A stretch of DNA of 64,000 nucleotides from CAXBBB01 sp963841855. GTDB taxonomy: Bacteria > Bacteroidota > Rhodothermia > Rhodothermales > BA12. Numbering within the stretch: position 1 is the stretch's first letter; every line of letters starts with the position of its first letter. Shown in pieces: positions 54,423 through 62,756 of the stretch. The stretch lies in assembly GCA_963841855.1 (NCBI GenBank), contig CAWJEJ010000001.1, forward strand, positions 434,001-498,000. The letters run 5' to 3'. The notes under the pieces were generated by a model. That model was not told the DNA's origin. It saw nothing but the letters and a program-made list of their open reading frames with translations, and ran no database searches. Position numbers and translations under genes: made by a program.

Positions 54423-54705
54423 ACTCGTCTGGACCACGCAGGCTAAGCGAGCGCTTCGCGACCTTGCAGAATATCGTGCGCGCACCTCGCCCCACTATGC
54501 TGAGCGCATCGTCGACCGTATATACCAAGCCAGTACCCGCCTCGAACTCTTCCCACCTTCCGGGAGGCAGGTACCCGAAATCGAAGACGAAGACATTCGC
54601 GAGATTGTAGTCGACGGGTATCGCCTCTTCTACCTATTTCTCGTCGACGAAGACCGCGTCGAGATCGTGACGCTGCGGCACTCGTCTCAGCAGTTCGGCG
54701 CCTGA
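54415..54705 (+). CDS. RelE/ParE family toxin
   Basis: A 96-residue protein starting MAELVWTTQAKRALRDLAEY, with the compact RelE/ParE fold. It has two N-terminal helices, then strands RLELFPPSGRQVPEI, IREIVVDGYRLFYLFLVDED and VEIVTLRHSSQQF. The R-Y-R-L-F-Y strand and C-terminal H/R residues are typical. ParE members poison gyrase and RelE members cleave mRNA on ribosomes; which applies cannot be told. The start at 54415 is preferred over 54364, which overlaps most of the antitoxin end. Confidence 0.9.
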   Translation: MAELVWTTQAKRALRDLAEYRARTSPHYAERIVDRIYQASTRLELFPPSGRQVPEIEDEDIREIVVDGYRLFYLFLVDEDRVEIVTLRHSSQQFGA

Positions 54706-54710
54706 ACGCA

Positions 54711-54745
54711 AAAGCGCCGCGCCCAGCCGAAGCCGAGCGCGGCGC
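54711..54745 (-). terminator. Intrinsic terminator after sucD
   Basis: GCGCCGCGC and GCGCGGCGC form a 9-bp stem. On the minus strand it is followed by TTTTGCG. Also lies after the toxin gene on the other strand and may serve both. Confidence 0.75.
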
Positions 54746-54763
54746 TCAGAGCGCACGAGCAAC

Positions 54764-55642
54764 TTACGCCGTCTGCCCCATGTGCTCGGCGACGGTCTCG
54801 CCGATGAGCGCGGGGTTCTTGACGACGACGGCTCCAGCGGCTTCGAGCGCGGCGAACTTGTCTTCCGCCGTTCCTTTTCCGCCCGAGATGATCGCTCCGG
54901 CGTGGCCCATCCGGCGTCCGGGAGGCGCGGTCGCTCCGGCGATGAACGAGAAGACGGGCTTGGTCATGTGGGCCTTGATGTAGTCGGCGGCCTCCTCCTC
55001 AGCCGTTCCGCCGATCTCGCCGATCATGACGATCGCTTCGGTCTCGCTGTCGTTCTCGAACAGTTCGAGCGCGTCGACGAACTTGGTGCCGATGACCGGG
55101 TCGCCGCCGATACCGATGGCGGTCGACTGGCCTAAACCGCGGCGCGTCAGCTGGTCGGCGGCTTCGTAGGTGAGCGTTCCGCTGCGGCTCACGAGTCCGA
55201 CCGGACCGGGCGTGAAGATCATCGTGGGCATGATGCCGACTTTGGCCTGATCCGGCGTGATGATGCCGGGGCAGTTGGGGCCGACGAGCCGCGCGCCTTT
55301 CTTCTGGACGTAGTGGTAGGCTGGCAGCATGTCCTCGACCGGGATGCCTTCGGTGATGCAGATGATCACTTCGATTCCGGCGTCGGCGGCCTCCATGATC
55401 GCATCGGCGGCGAACGGCGGCGGGACGAAGATGACGGTCGTGTTGGCGCCTTCCTTGTCGACCGATTCGGCGACGGTGTTGAAGACGGGGAGGTCGAGGT
55501 GGGTCGTGCCCCCTTTGCCGGGCGTGACACCGCCGACGACGTTCGTGCCGTAGTCGATCATTTGCTCGGAGTGGAACGAGCCTTCTTTACCGGTGAAGCC
55601 TTGGACGATCAGGCGGGTCTGGTTGCCGACGAGGACGGACAT
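54764..55642 (-). CDS. sucD: Succinate-CoA ligase, alpha subunit
   Basis: The 292-residue TCA-cycle subunit carries the active-site histidine that is phosphorylated, in GRRMGHAGAIISGGKG (about 245), and the N-terminal CoA-binding fold (VQGFTGKEGSFHSEQM, about 13-28). PMTIFTPGPVGLVSRSGTLTYE is another conserved block. Its partner sucC is not in the window. Probably cotranscribed behind gatA (66 bases). Confidence 0.97.
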   Translation of the reverse strand: MSVLVGNQTRLIVQGFTGKEGSFHSEQMIDYGTNVVGGVTPGKGGTTHLDLPVFNTVAESVDKEGANTTVIFVPPPFAADAIMEAADAGIEVIICITEGIPVEDMLPAYHYVQKKGARLVGPNCPGIITPDQAKVGIMPTMIFTPGPVGLVSRSGTLTYEAADQLTRRGLGQSTAIGIGGDPVIGTKFVDALELFENDSETEAIVMIGEIGGTAEEEAADYIKAHMTKPVFSFIAGATAPPGRRMGHAGAIISGGKGTAEDKFAALEAAGAVVVKNPALIGETVAEHMGQTA

Positions 55643-55708
55643 AAAACTGAGAGTGTGCGTGAGTGAGAAAGAGGAAAGATAATCGGGCGAAGCGCGCTCG
55701 AACCGCGA

Positions 55709-57136
55709 CTAGTCCATGGATTCCAAGACGTGCCCGGCTCGTAGCACCACCTCCTCGCCCATCGCTGGGCCGAGCAGTTGGACACCGATCGGCAGGCCGC
55801 TGTCGGGGTGCGTTCCAACTGGAACGACCAGGCCCGGGATTCCGGCGAGGTTGGCCGTGACGGTGTACACGTCGTTGAGGTACATCTCGAGCGGGTCGCT
55901 AGTCTTGGCGCCGATCTCGAACGCAGTCGTTGGCGTGGCGGGCGTCAGGAGCACGTCGACCTGCTCGAAGGCGCGCGTGTAGTCTTGTTGAAACAGGCGC
56001 CGCACGCGCTGGGCGCGCCCGAAGTAGGCGTCGTAGTAGCCGGACGAGAGCACGTAGGTGCCCAGCATGATGCGGCGCTTGACCTCGTCGCCAAACCCTT
56101 CGGTTCGGTTGTTGACGTAGAAGGCCTCCAAGTCATCAGCCGTCTGGCCCGACCGGAAGCCGTAGCGAACGCCGTCGTAGCGCGCCAGGTTGCTCGACGC
56201 TTCGGCCGTCGTCAGCACGTAGTAGGCGGCGATGCCGTACTTGGTGTGCGGAAGCGAAACCGGATGGATCGTCGCCCCTTGCGATTCCAAATGAGCGGCA
56301 GAGGCTTCGATACGCGCCCTTATGGCTGGATCCAGTCCTTCGCCCAGAAACTCCTCGGGCAGACCGACGCGCAGCCCTTCGACGCCTTTGTCGATCGACG
56401 TCACGAAATCGGGCACGTCGACTGGGGCGCTGGTCGTGTCGTTGGGGTCGACGCCCGACATCACGCCAAGCAGCCGGGCGGCATCCTTGACCGTCGGCGC
56501 GAACGGGCCGATGCAGTCGAACGACGACGCGAACGCCACCAGTCCATAGCGCGAGACGCGTCCGTATGTCGGCTTCAAACCGACCGTCCCGCAGAATGCG
56601 GCGGGCTGGCGGATCGAGCCTCCGGTATCGCTGCCCAGTGCGGCGTGGCACAAGCCCCCCGCTACGGCGGCGGCGCTTCCGCCCGAACTTCCGCCCGTGA
56701 CGAAATCCACATTGGCCGGGTTGCGCGCCGGACCGTAGACGCTGTTCTCGTTCGACGAGCCCATCGCGAACTCGTCGCAGTTGAGCTTGCCGACGACGAT
56801 GGCGCCCGCATCGCGCAGCCTGCGGACCGCCGTCGCCTCGATCAGCGACTCGAACCCGCCCAGCATTGTCGACGCGCAGGTCGTGTGGAAGTCGGTCGTG
56901 CAGACCGTGTCTTTGACTCCGAGCATCAAGCCCGCAAGCGGCAGCTCTTCCCCTGCTCCCAGTCGCACGTCGACCGCTCGGGCCTGGACGCGAACCGCAT
57001 CCGTGTCCAGATCGACGAACGCGTTGAGCCGCTCGTTGTGCGCGTCGATGTGAGCGATGAATGTGTCCGCCAAGTCAGCGGCGGTCGTCGCGCCGCCGGT
57101 CAGGGATTGGTGCGCATCGGCGAAGGAAATCGGCAT
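55709..57136 (-). CDS. gatA: Glutamyl-tRNA(Gln)/aspartyl-tRNA(Asn) amidotransferase subunit A
   Basis: The 475-residue amidase-signature enzyme hydrolyses glutamine and supplies ammonia to GatB for misacylated-tRNA amidation. The Ser-cis-Ser-Lys triad is present: K75 (MLGVKDTVC), S150 (TGGSSGGSAAAVAGG) and S174 (SDTGGSIRQPAAFCG). Start ATG 57136 (MPISFADAHQS) gives the normal length; TTG 57160 adds eight residues. gatB and gatC are not nearby, as in many Bacteroidota. Confidence 0.96.
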   Translation of the reverse strand: MPISFADAHQSLTGGATTAADLADTFIAHIDAHNERLNAFVDLDTDAVRVQARAVDVRLGAGEELPLAGLMLGVKDTVCTTDFHTTCASTMLGGFESLIEATAVRRLRDAGAIVVGKLNCDEFAMGSSNENSVYGPARNPANVDFVTGGSSGGSAAAVAGGLCHAALGSDTGGSIRQPAAFCGTVGLKPTYGRVSRYGLVAFASSFDCIGPFAPTVKDAARLLGVMSGVDPNDTTSAPVDVPDFVTSIDKGVEGLRVGLPEEFLGEGLDPAIRARIEASAAHLESQGATIHPVSLPHTKYGIAAYYVLTTAEASSNLARYDGVRYGFRSGQTADDLEAFYVNNRTEGFGDEVKRRIMLGTYVLSSGYYDAYFGRAQRVRRLFQQDYTRAFEQVDVLLTPATPTTAFEIGAKTSDPLEMYLNDVYTVTANLAGIPGLVVPVGTHPDSGLPIGVQLLGPAMGEEVVLRAGHVLESMD

Positions 57137-57156
57137 AGTGGATAAGTGGGTGCTGC

Positions 57157-57648
57157 TCAAACGGGACTATCGGCACGAGCAGACTCTGGGGACTCGTCGA
57201 CCGAAGATTGGCTCTTTACATACGAGACAAACCAGATCAACAGACTAAGCGCCACCACGTTGATCCCGAACGTATATGAGTCGGCAGATGCACGGCCTAA
57301 CGTGAGGTCCATCGACGCGCCGAACTGAGTTTGAGCGCCGTTCGTCCCGACGAGCAGATTGAAGAAAGGACCAGCGACGAAGTGGTAGAAGACGGAGGGC
57401 GTCGCGATGATCGGTACCTGCAGGGCCGTCACGAAAGCGGCTATGATTCCACCGTCGGGATTCCCCCTCCAGAGCATCAATCCAGCCGCGAGCGTGGCGC
57501 CGCCCAGCAGGACCGCAGCACCCCGGACGATGAAATGGAGAGCGCTCGGAGGTAGTCCCGAAAGAATCGACGCGCCGACGAGCAGAATGCCGAAAATGAT
57601 GTACAGCGCGCCGACAGCGGGGATGAGTTTGTCGTTATGAGACCGCAA
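57157..57648 (-). CDS. Four-helix membrane protein of unknown function
   Basis: A 163-residue protein with four hydrophobic helices (about 8-30, 37-60, 66-84 and 126-143) and a short acidic Ser-rich tail. No family recognised. It lies between tatA and gatA, which are usually neighbours in this lineage, so it may be a local insertion. Ends 20 bases before the gatA start. Confidence 0.7.
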   Translation of the reverse strand: MRSHNDKLIPAVGALYIIFGILLVGASILSGLPPSALHFIVRGAAVLLGGATLAAGLMLWRGNPDGGIIAAFVTALQVPIIATPSVFYHFVAGPFFNLLVGTNGAQTQFGASMDLTLGRASADSYTFGINVVALSLLIWFVSYVKSQSSVDESPESARADSPV

Positions 57649-57729
57649 GGAAATAGCCGGGCGATTCAGGTAGAGGAAACGGCTTAGACCGAGCGCTCAT
57701 CGGTTTCAACAGGCGGCACCTCGTTCGGG

Positions 57730-58116
57730 CTACGCCGAGGCAGAAGCCGACGAAGCAGCAGCAGCGGCACCCGCAGCGCTGGGCGGAGTCACCGGCGGCA
57801 CGTCGTTGATCGGCTGTGCAGCAGCGGCGGGCGGAGGCGTGGCAGCGGCCTGTTCGGCGGGCGTAACCGGCGCCGACGTGTGGTCTACTAGGGGAGCGCT
57901 CTGATGCGGCTGGCGCGGCTGGCTCAGATGCTGCTGCGGACGAGGAGCGTGCGGACTGTTACTGTCCATCGTAATCTCGCGCTTGATGTCGGTCGTAGCG
58001 TCTTTGAACTCGCGGATGCCGCTGCCCAAGCCACGCGCGATTTCGGGAATACGCTTGGCGCCGAAGAGCAGCAGCACGACGAGCAGAATGGCGACGATTT
58101 CAAGAGGTCCGGGCAT
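57730..58116 (-). CDS. tatA: Sec-independent protein translocase subunit TatA/TatE with extended tail
   Basis: From ATG 58116 the 128-residue protein has the short membrane helix and FG motif of TatA (EIVAILLVVLLLFGAKRIPE, 6-25), followed by the amphipathic helix IARGLGSGIREFKDATTD. The last 70 residues are Pro/Ala/Gln-rich and probably disordered, longer than the usual TatA tail. TatA forms the pore for folded Tat substrates with TatC, which is not in the window. Confidence 0.93.
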   Translation of the reverse strand: MPGPLEIVAILLVVLLLFGAKRIPEIARGLGSGIREFKDATTDIKREITMDSNSPHAPRPQQHLSQPRQPHQSAPLVDHTSAPVTPAEQAAATPPPAAAAQPINDVPPVTPPSAAGAAAAASSASASA

Positions 58117-58319
58117 AGCAGAAGGCAGAGAGGGGTAAAACGGCGCGCCGAGCCGAAGCGCAGCGCGGGAAAGTACGTTTTGCACGATAGGCGCCGGGCC
58201 AAGATCCGCTCAAGCCTGTGCGTACGTGGTTCTGCACAATCGCCGACTGCCGCTCGCTTTCATCTTGCATAGACACGCGTGCGGCTCTGCGCCCGTACCT
58301 TTCAGCGAAACACACGCCC

Positions 58320-59384
58320 ATGCCTGCCTCCGACCGGCCCGTTTCGCCCACCTTCTCTGCGCTCACGCGCGACCAGATCGCCCGCTGGCCCAAGGCCGAG
58401 CTCCACTGCCACCTCGACGGCTCGCTGCGCCTCGACACCCTCCTCGACCTGGCTCGCCAGCAAGGAAAACTCGGCATCCTGCCCGCCGACTCGGTCGACG
58501 GGCTGCACGAAGTTCTGCTCCAGGTCGACGATAGCCCGACGCTCGAAGCGTACCTGTCGTGGTTTCAATACTCGATCCCGGTCATGCAGACGGCCCAGGC
58601 GCTGCGCCGGATCGCCTACGAACTGGCCGAGGACATGGCCGCCGATGGCGTACGCTACCTCGAAGTCCGCTACGCGCCGATCCTGGCGACGGATGAGGGC
58701 CTGTCGATGCAGCAGGTCAACGCCGCCGTCCTCGAAGGCCTCGCCGACGCCGAGCGCGCCTATGGCATCGTCAGCCGGGTGATCACGTGCGGACTGCGCG
58801 ACCGTCAGCAGTCGGCGTCGGTCGATCAGGCGCGCGTCGCGGTCGAGCAGCAGTCGAAAGGCGTCGTCGGTTTCGATTTGGCAGGGGGCGAGGCGTCGAG
58901 CACGCCCGGGGAGCATGCCAAAGCGTTCGAGTTGGCCTACCGCAATCTGATGGGCATCACGTGCCACGCCGGGGAGAGCGTCGGACCGCAGTCGATCCGA
59001 TCGGCACTGTTCGAAGCGCACGCGCACCGCATCGGACACGGCGTCACGCTGCGCGACGATCCCGAGCTGATGCAGTACGTGATCGACCACCAGATCCCGC
59101 TCGAAATGTGTCCGACCTCGAACGTCCAGACGCACGTCGTGCCCAGCTTCGAAGCCCACCCGATCGCCGAGTACGTCAGGGCCGGAGTCGCCGTCAGCGT
59201 CAATACCGACAACACGCTCTTCAGCCGCACGTCTACGACCGAGGAGTTGTGGCGCGCCCACACGCGCTGCGGCCTGACGGCAGACGAAACGCGGCGCGTC
59301 GCTCTGGCTGCGTTCGAGCATGCGTTCCTACCCTACGACCAAAAGCAAGCGCTGCTGTCCGACGTGCGGCCTGCTCTCAGCTAA
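58320..59384 (+). CDS. add: Adenosine deaminase
   Basis: The 354-residue TIM-barrel metal hydrolase deaminates adenosine to inosine. Zinc ligands appear as H29 and H31 (ELHCHLDGS), His in ITCHAGES (about 218-225) and Asp in VSVNTDNTLF (about 300), with the catalytic Glu in HAGE and HRIGHG as substrate loop. The family also holds adenine and 6-aminodeoxyfutalosine deaminases, so substrate is probable, not proven. Start ATG 58320 is preferred over 58218, whose extra residues lack conservation. Confidence 0.93.
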   Translation: MPASDRPVSPTFSALTRDQIARWPKAELHCHLDGSLRLDTLLDLARQQGKLGILPADSVDGLHEVLLQVDDSPTLEAYLSWFQYSIPVMQTAQALRRIAYELAEDMAADGVRYLEVRYAPILATDEGLSMQQVNAAVLEGLADAERAYGIVSRVITCGLRDRQQSASVDQARVAVEQQSKGVVGFDLAGGEASSTPGEHAKAFELAYRNLMGITCHAGESVGPQSIRSALFEAHAHRIGHGVTLRDDPELMQYVIDHQIPLEMCPTSNVQTHVVPSFEAHPIAEYVRAGVAVSVNTDNTLFSRTSTTEELWRAHTRCGLTADETRRVALAAFEHAFLPYDQKQALLSDVRPALS

Positions 59385-59400
59385 TCGCCACAACACTCGT

Positions 59401-59522
59401 CCTCCCCTTGATTAAGGGGAGGTGGCCAACAGGGTCGGAGGGGTCCGCTGCTCCGATCTCCGCGCCGACCACCCCGCCCTGAGACACGCGTGTCTCGGGC
59501 ACCCCTCCTCCGAGAGGAGGGG
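59401..59522. repeat. MITE/REP-like composite of three palindromes
   Basis: The block begins CCTCCCCTTGATTAAGGGGAGG (shown as two arms, CCTCCCCTT/AAGGGGAGG, 59401-59422). It contains the perfect palindrome GAGACACGCGTGTCTC (59481-59496) and ends with arms CCCCTCCT/AGGAGGGG (59502-59522). The outer arms can also pair with each other over the whole block, like terminal inverted repeats. No coding frame inside. It fills the gap between add and aroA. Confidence 0.7.
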
Positions 59523-59548
59523 ACGTTTTGTTTTCTGACCTCTCCGCT

Positions 59549-60850
59549 ATGTCCGGCTCTTCCCCTTCTCGCACGATCTCGCCTGCGCGCGCGCTGCGTG
59601 GCACGGCCCAAATGCCGCCCGACAAAAGCATCGCGCAACGAGCGATCCTGATGGCCGCGCTGGGCGATGGCACATCAACGATCGAGAATTTTCCCCAAGC
59701 CGCCGATCCCCGGAGCCTGCTGGCGTGCGTTCGCGCGCTTGGGATTCACGTCGAGGAGCCGACTTCGGGTACGCTCGTGGTTCACGGTCGCGGGTTGGGC
59801 GGATTGACGAAGCCCCAAGCCCCGCTCGACTGCGGCAACAGCGGCACGGCGATGCGTTTTCTCGCGGGCGTGCTCGCTGGGCAACCGTTCGACGCGACGC
59901 TCATCGGCGACGACTCACTATCGGGCCGCCCGATGCGCAGGGTGACGGACCCGCTCACCGCGATGGGCGCACGGATCAGCACGACAGACGGGCACGCGCC
60001 GCTGCACGTCCGGGGCGGATCGAAGCTGAGCGGCATCACCTACCGCTTGCCGATGCCGTCGGCGCAGGTGAAGAGCTGCGTGCTGATGGCCGGGCTGTTT
60101 GCCCAAGGCGAGACGACGGTCGTCGAGACGTTACCGTCACGCGATCACACCGAGAGGATGCTGGACCTTTCGTCGGTCGAGACGGGCGGAGAGCGCCACC
60201 TGACCGTCGCGGGCGGACACGTCATCCCGGCCCAGACGTGGACGGTTCCAGGCGATTTCTCGGCCGCCGCCTTCTTCCTCGTCGCCGCGACGCTCGTGCC
60301 GGGCTCGGACGTGCGCCTGCCCTCGGTCGGCCTCAACCCGACGCGCGCCGCTCTACTCGACGTGCTCCGCGCGATGGGCGCCGAGATCGAGGTGTCGAAC
60401 GAGCGGACGGTCGGCGGCGAGCCTGTAGGTAATCTGCGCGTCCGGGCGTCGAACCTGCATCACGTGACGGTCAGCGGCGAATTGGTGCCGATCCTGATCG
60501 ACGAAGTGCCGATCCTGGCCGTCGCCGGGGCGCTGAGTGAAGGCGGCGTGACGATCCGCGACGCCGCTGAACTGCGCGTCAAGGAGACCGACCGTATCGC
60601 TGCGGTCGCTCAGAATCTGCGCGCGTTCGGCGCCCACGTCGAGGAGTTCGAAGACGGAATGCACGTTGCCGGGCCAGCCAGTTTGCACGGAGCGACCGTC
60701 GAATCGTTTGGCGATCACCGCATCGCTATGAGTATGGCCGTCGCCGCCCTGACCGCCCAAGGAGAGACCACGATTCGCGACGCCCAGGCCGCCTCGGTCT
60801 CTTTCCCAGATTTCTACGACACGCTCGACGCGTTACGCCACACCCCGTAG
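59549..60850 (+). CDS. aroA: 3-phosphoshikimate 1-carboxyvinyltransferase (EPSP synthase)
   Basis: The 433-residue enzyme joins shikimate-3-phosphate and PEP in aromatic amino acid synthesis. Conserved blocks are MPPDKSIAQRA (N-terminal PEP/S3P site), LDCGNSGTAMRFLAG, PSRDHTERML, RVKETDRI and GDHRIAMSM. An Ala in GNSGTAMR and the overall pattern fit class I/II AroA; herbicide behaviour cannot be judged. Start ATG 59549 (MSGSSPSRT) is chosen over a TTG at 59528. Confidence 0.97.
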   Translation: MSGSSPSRTISPARALRGTAQMPPDKSIAQRAILMAALGDGTSTIENFPQAADPRSLLACVRALGIHVEEPTSGTLVVHGRGLGGLTKPQAPLDCGNSGTAMRFLAGVLAGQPFDATLIGDDSLSGRPMRRVTDPLTAMGARISTTDGHAPLHVRGGSKLSGITYRLPMPSAQVKSCVLMAGLFAQGETTVVETLPSRDHTERMLDLSSVETGGERHLTVAGGHVIPAQTWTVPGDFSAAAFFLVAATLVPGSDVRLPSVGLNPTRAALLDVLRAMGAEIEVSNERTVGGEPVGNLRVRASNLHHVTVSGELVPILIDEVPILAVAGALSEGGVTIRDAAELRVKETDRIAAVAQNLRAFGAHVEEFEDGMHVAGPASLHGATVESFGDHRIAMSMAVAALTAQGETTIRDAQAASVSFPDFYDTLDALRHTP

Positions 60851-60870
60851 CGACGGGGCATGCCCCGTCG
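60851..60870. repeat. Perfect 20-bp palindrome directly after aroA stop
   Basis: CGACGGGGCATGCCCCGTCG is its own reverse complement and begins at the first base after the aroA stop. No T-run follows. GGGGCATGCCCC-centred palindromes recur as dispersed repeats in many GC-rich bacteria (general knowledge), so a mobile or REP-like element is likely. Confidence 0.75.
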
Positions 60871-60915
60871 ACAGGAGCAAGCCGCCGCGATTCGAGCCGC
60901 CCTCCAACGCCGCAG

Positions 60916-60935
60916 CGCCGCTATATATAACGGCG
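60916..60935. other. Hairpin with AT loop in convergent gap
   Basis: CGCCG and CGGCG flank the loop CTATATATAA between the convergent aroA and DUF3140 genes. Possibly a weak bidirectional terminator. Confidence 0.35.
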
Positions 60936-60954
60936 GACAGGATCGAGAAGGATC

Positions 60955-61296
60955 TCAGCAGTCGCGGTCTTTGCACGGGTCGTTGCCCCAGTTTTTGAGC
61001 GAGTAGCGCCAGTCGCTCGTCGCGATGTCGTCGTCGGGTCCCTGCGCGCTGTGGCGGTGGACGTAGCCGACGACTTTGCGCATGTGCGCGTACTGATCGT
61101 CCGTCAGATCGGCCTTATTGGTGCGCTTGATCTCGACGATGCGGCGCCCCGACGCGTGGCCGACGCTCTCGCCTCCGTCCTTCTGACCGACGCGTTTGCT
61201 GTCATCCGTTTCGAGCCAGTCTTCCAACTCTTTCGGCTGCATGTTGACGGCCTCTTTGAAGTCGTCGTAGGTCTCCTGCTTCTCGTCGTCGGTCAT
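60955..61296 (-). CDS. DUF3140 family protein
   Basis: A 113-residue charged cytoplasmic protein. The stretch DFKEAVNMQPKELEDWLETD (about 11-30), followed by ESVGHASGRRIVEI and DLTDDQYAHMRKVVGYVHRH, is the DUF3140 signature, which resembles small DNA-binding or ChaB-like proteins but has no known function. The C-terminus (LKNWGNDPCKDRDC) is typical of the family. ATG 61296 is chosen; TTG 61362 adds 22 residues including a Pro/Cys stretch. Confidence 0.88.
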   Translation of the reverse strand: MTDDEKQETYDDFKEAVNMQPKELEDWLETDDSKRVGQKDGGESVGHASGRRIVEIKRTNKADLTDDQYAHMRKVVGYVHRHSAQGPDDDIATSDWRYSLKNWGNDPCKDRDC

Positions 61297-61402
61297 GGGA
61301 TCAGTGGTTGGTGGACCCGTTCCACCACACGTTCGACTGCTAGGGTTCTCCGTTAGACACACGTTGCAGAACCATCAGTCACTGTCCATAGGCCGATGGC
61401 TG

Positions 61403-62668
61403 TTAGCCGTCGTCGTCCTCGCCTTCGATCTGGATCTTGTTGATCGCGCCGATGAACGGCAGCCCGATGCCCATTCCGCGCTGAGGGAGCAACCCTCCGA
61501 GCGTCCGCCCTACCAGTGACGTGTCGGCGTCGGCCTCGGCGGTTTGGTAGGGATGGTCGCGGCGAAAGAGTTCGAACAGGCTGGCCGGGCCGAACGCGGG
61601 CGGGCTGTAAAAGCGGTCCGAGCGCGCCCACGTGGCGTCCGGCGCTGCTTCTCCGGGGCGATACTGCGTCACCCAGGCGCGCTGCGTCACGTGGAGCGGC
61701 GGCAAGCGGAGGCCTACGCCCGAGACGGTCAAAAACGCCGTCCGCTCGTAGCGGCTGGGAAGCCAGACGTCGGCGAACGCGGGCGTGTACCAAGCGTGGT
61801 AGGTGCCGCTGAACGTGTCCAGATTGGGCAGCGGCGGGTCGTCGACGGGGCGCATCTCGGCTTCGGCTATCATGGCGGCCGGTAGCGCGACGACCAAGCG
61901 GCCGAAGAGCGGGCGAATGCCTCGCGGAAAACGCTCGCCCGGACGAAACGACATCTCGGCCCACTCCATTCCGAGCGAGTCGATGCGGCTTCCGAGCAGG
62001 AACTGGTAGGCGCCGATGGCATCGGGGTGAGTCGGACTGAGATACCTTGCGCCGTCCAGAATCAGCACGTCCTCGAAGAACACGTCGGGTAGGCCGTCGG
62101 CGTCGGCGAAGCGGAGCGGTCCGCCTTCGGGCAAGCGGCGCCGGGCGACGACCTCTTCGCGCGCGCCCCATCCGGCCTTGCCATAGAGCAGCGTCCGCAT
62201 CTCGGTCAGCCGCGCGGGCTGCCTGCCGACGGCGCTCTCCTTCTCGATCAGCAGGCGCCCGTACACGTCGGCGCCATACTGAAACTGCCGCTGCGCCAGC
62301 TCGACCTTGCGTGCCAGCACCTGCCGCATGATGCCCATCGCCGGGTCCTCGCCGGTCACGTCGACGCCCGAGAGCGAGATCGGCGCGGGCTCCATGCGCA
62401 CGACGACCGGCTCGGGCGTGGCGACCTCGAACGTGTCGGAGCGGAACCCGACGCGCCGCGCGACCAGCCGAACCGGCAGGCTGGACACACGCAGGCGCCA
62501 CCGGCCGCGCGCGTCGGCGACCGCGCTAGCCGAGCCGGTCAGTGTCTGGATCGTCGTTCCGCTCAGCGGCATGTTGCTGCGCGCGTCGCGGGCCTCGCCG
62601 CTCACTATTTCCTGCGCGCTCGCCGTCATGGGGAGTAGGACGCAGAATAGGAGCAGCAGACGAGGCAT
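61403..62668 (-). CDS. Exported carboxypeptidase-regulatory-like protein related to DUF5686
   Basis: A 421-residue protein with a signal peptide (MPRLLLLFCVLLPMTASA) and a carboxypeptidase-D regulatory-like beta domain (about 20-95, VSGEARDARSNMPLSGTTIQ). A region opens with AMGIMRQVLARKVELAQRQF, typical of DUF5686 surface proteins. Those are usually about 800 residues with a C-terminal barrel; here the protein ends after about 320 residues of that part, with an acidic EGEDDDG tail. Either a short subfamily or a truncated descendant. No frameshift was seen. Confidence 0.78.
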   Translation of the reverse strand: MPRLLLLFCVLLPMTASAQEIVSGEARDARSNMPLSGTTIQTLTGSASAVADARGRWRLRVSSLPVRLVARRVGFRSDTFEVATPEPVVVRMEPAPISLSGVDVTGEDPAMGIMRQVLARKVELAQRQFQYGADVYGRLLIEKESAVGRQPARLTEMRTLLYGKAGWGAREEVVARRRLPEGGPLRFADADGLPDVFFEDVLILDGARYLSPTHPDAIGAYQFLLGSRIDSLGMEWAEMSFRPGERFPRGIRPLFGRLVVALPAAMIAEAEMRPVDDPPLPNLDTFSGTYHAWYTPAFADVWLPSRYERTAFLTVSGVGLRLPPLHVTQRAWVTQYRPGEAAPDATWARSDRFYSPPAFGPASLFELFRRDHPYQTAEADADTSLVGRTLGGLLPQRGMGIGLPFIGAINKIQIEGEDDDG

Positions 62669-62756
62669 GAGAGGCGGGATGAGACGAGGTCAACGCCGCT
62701 GCGGAGCCGGTTCGCACGTAGCGGCGGTCGCACCAGAGCACGGCGCGCCACAGGCG

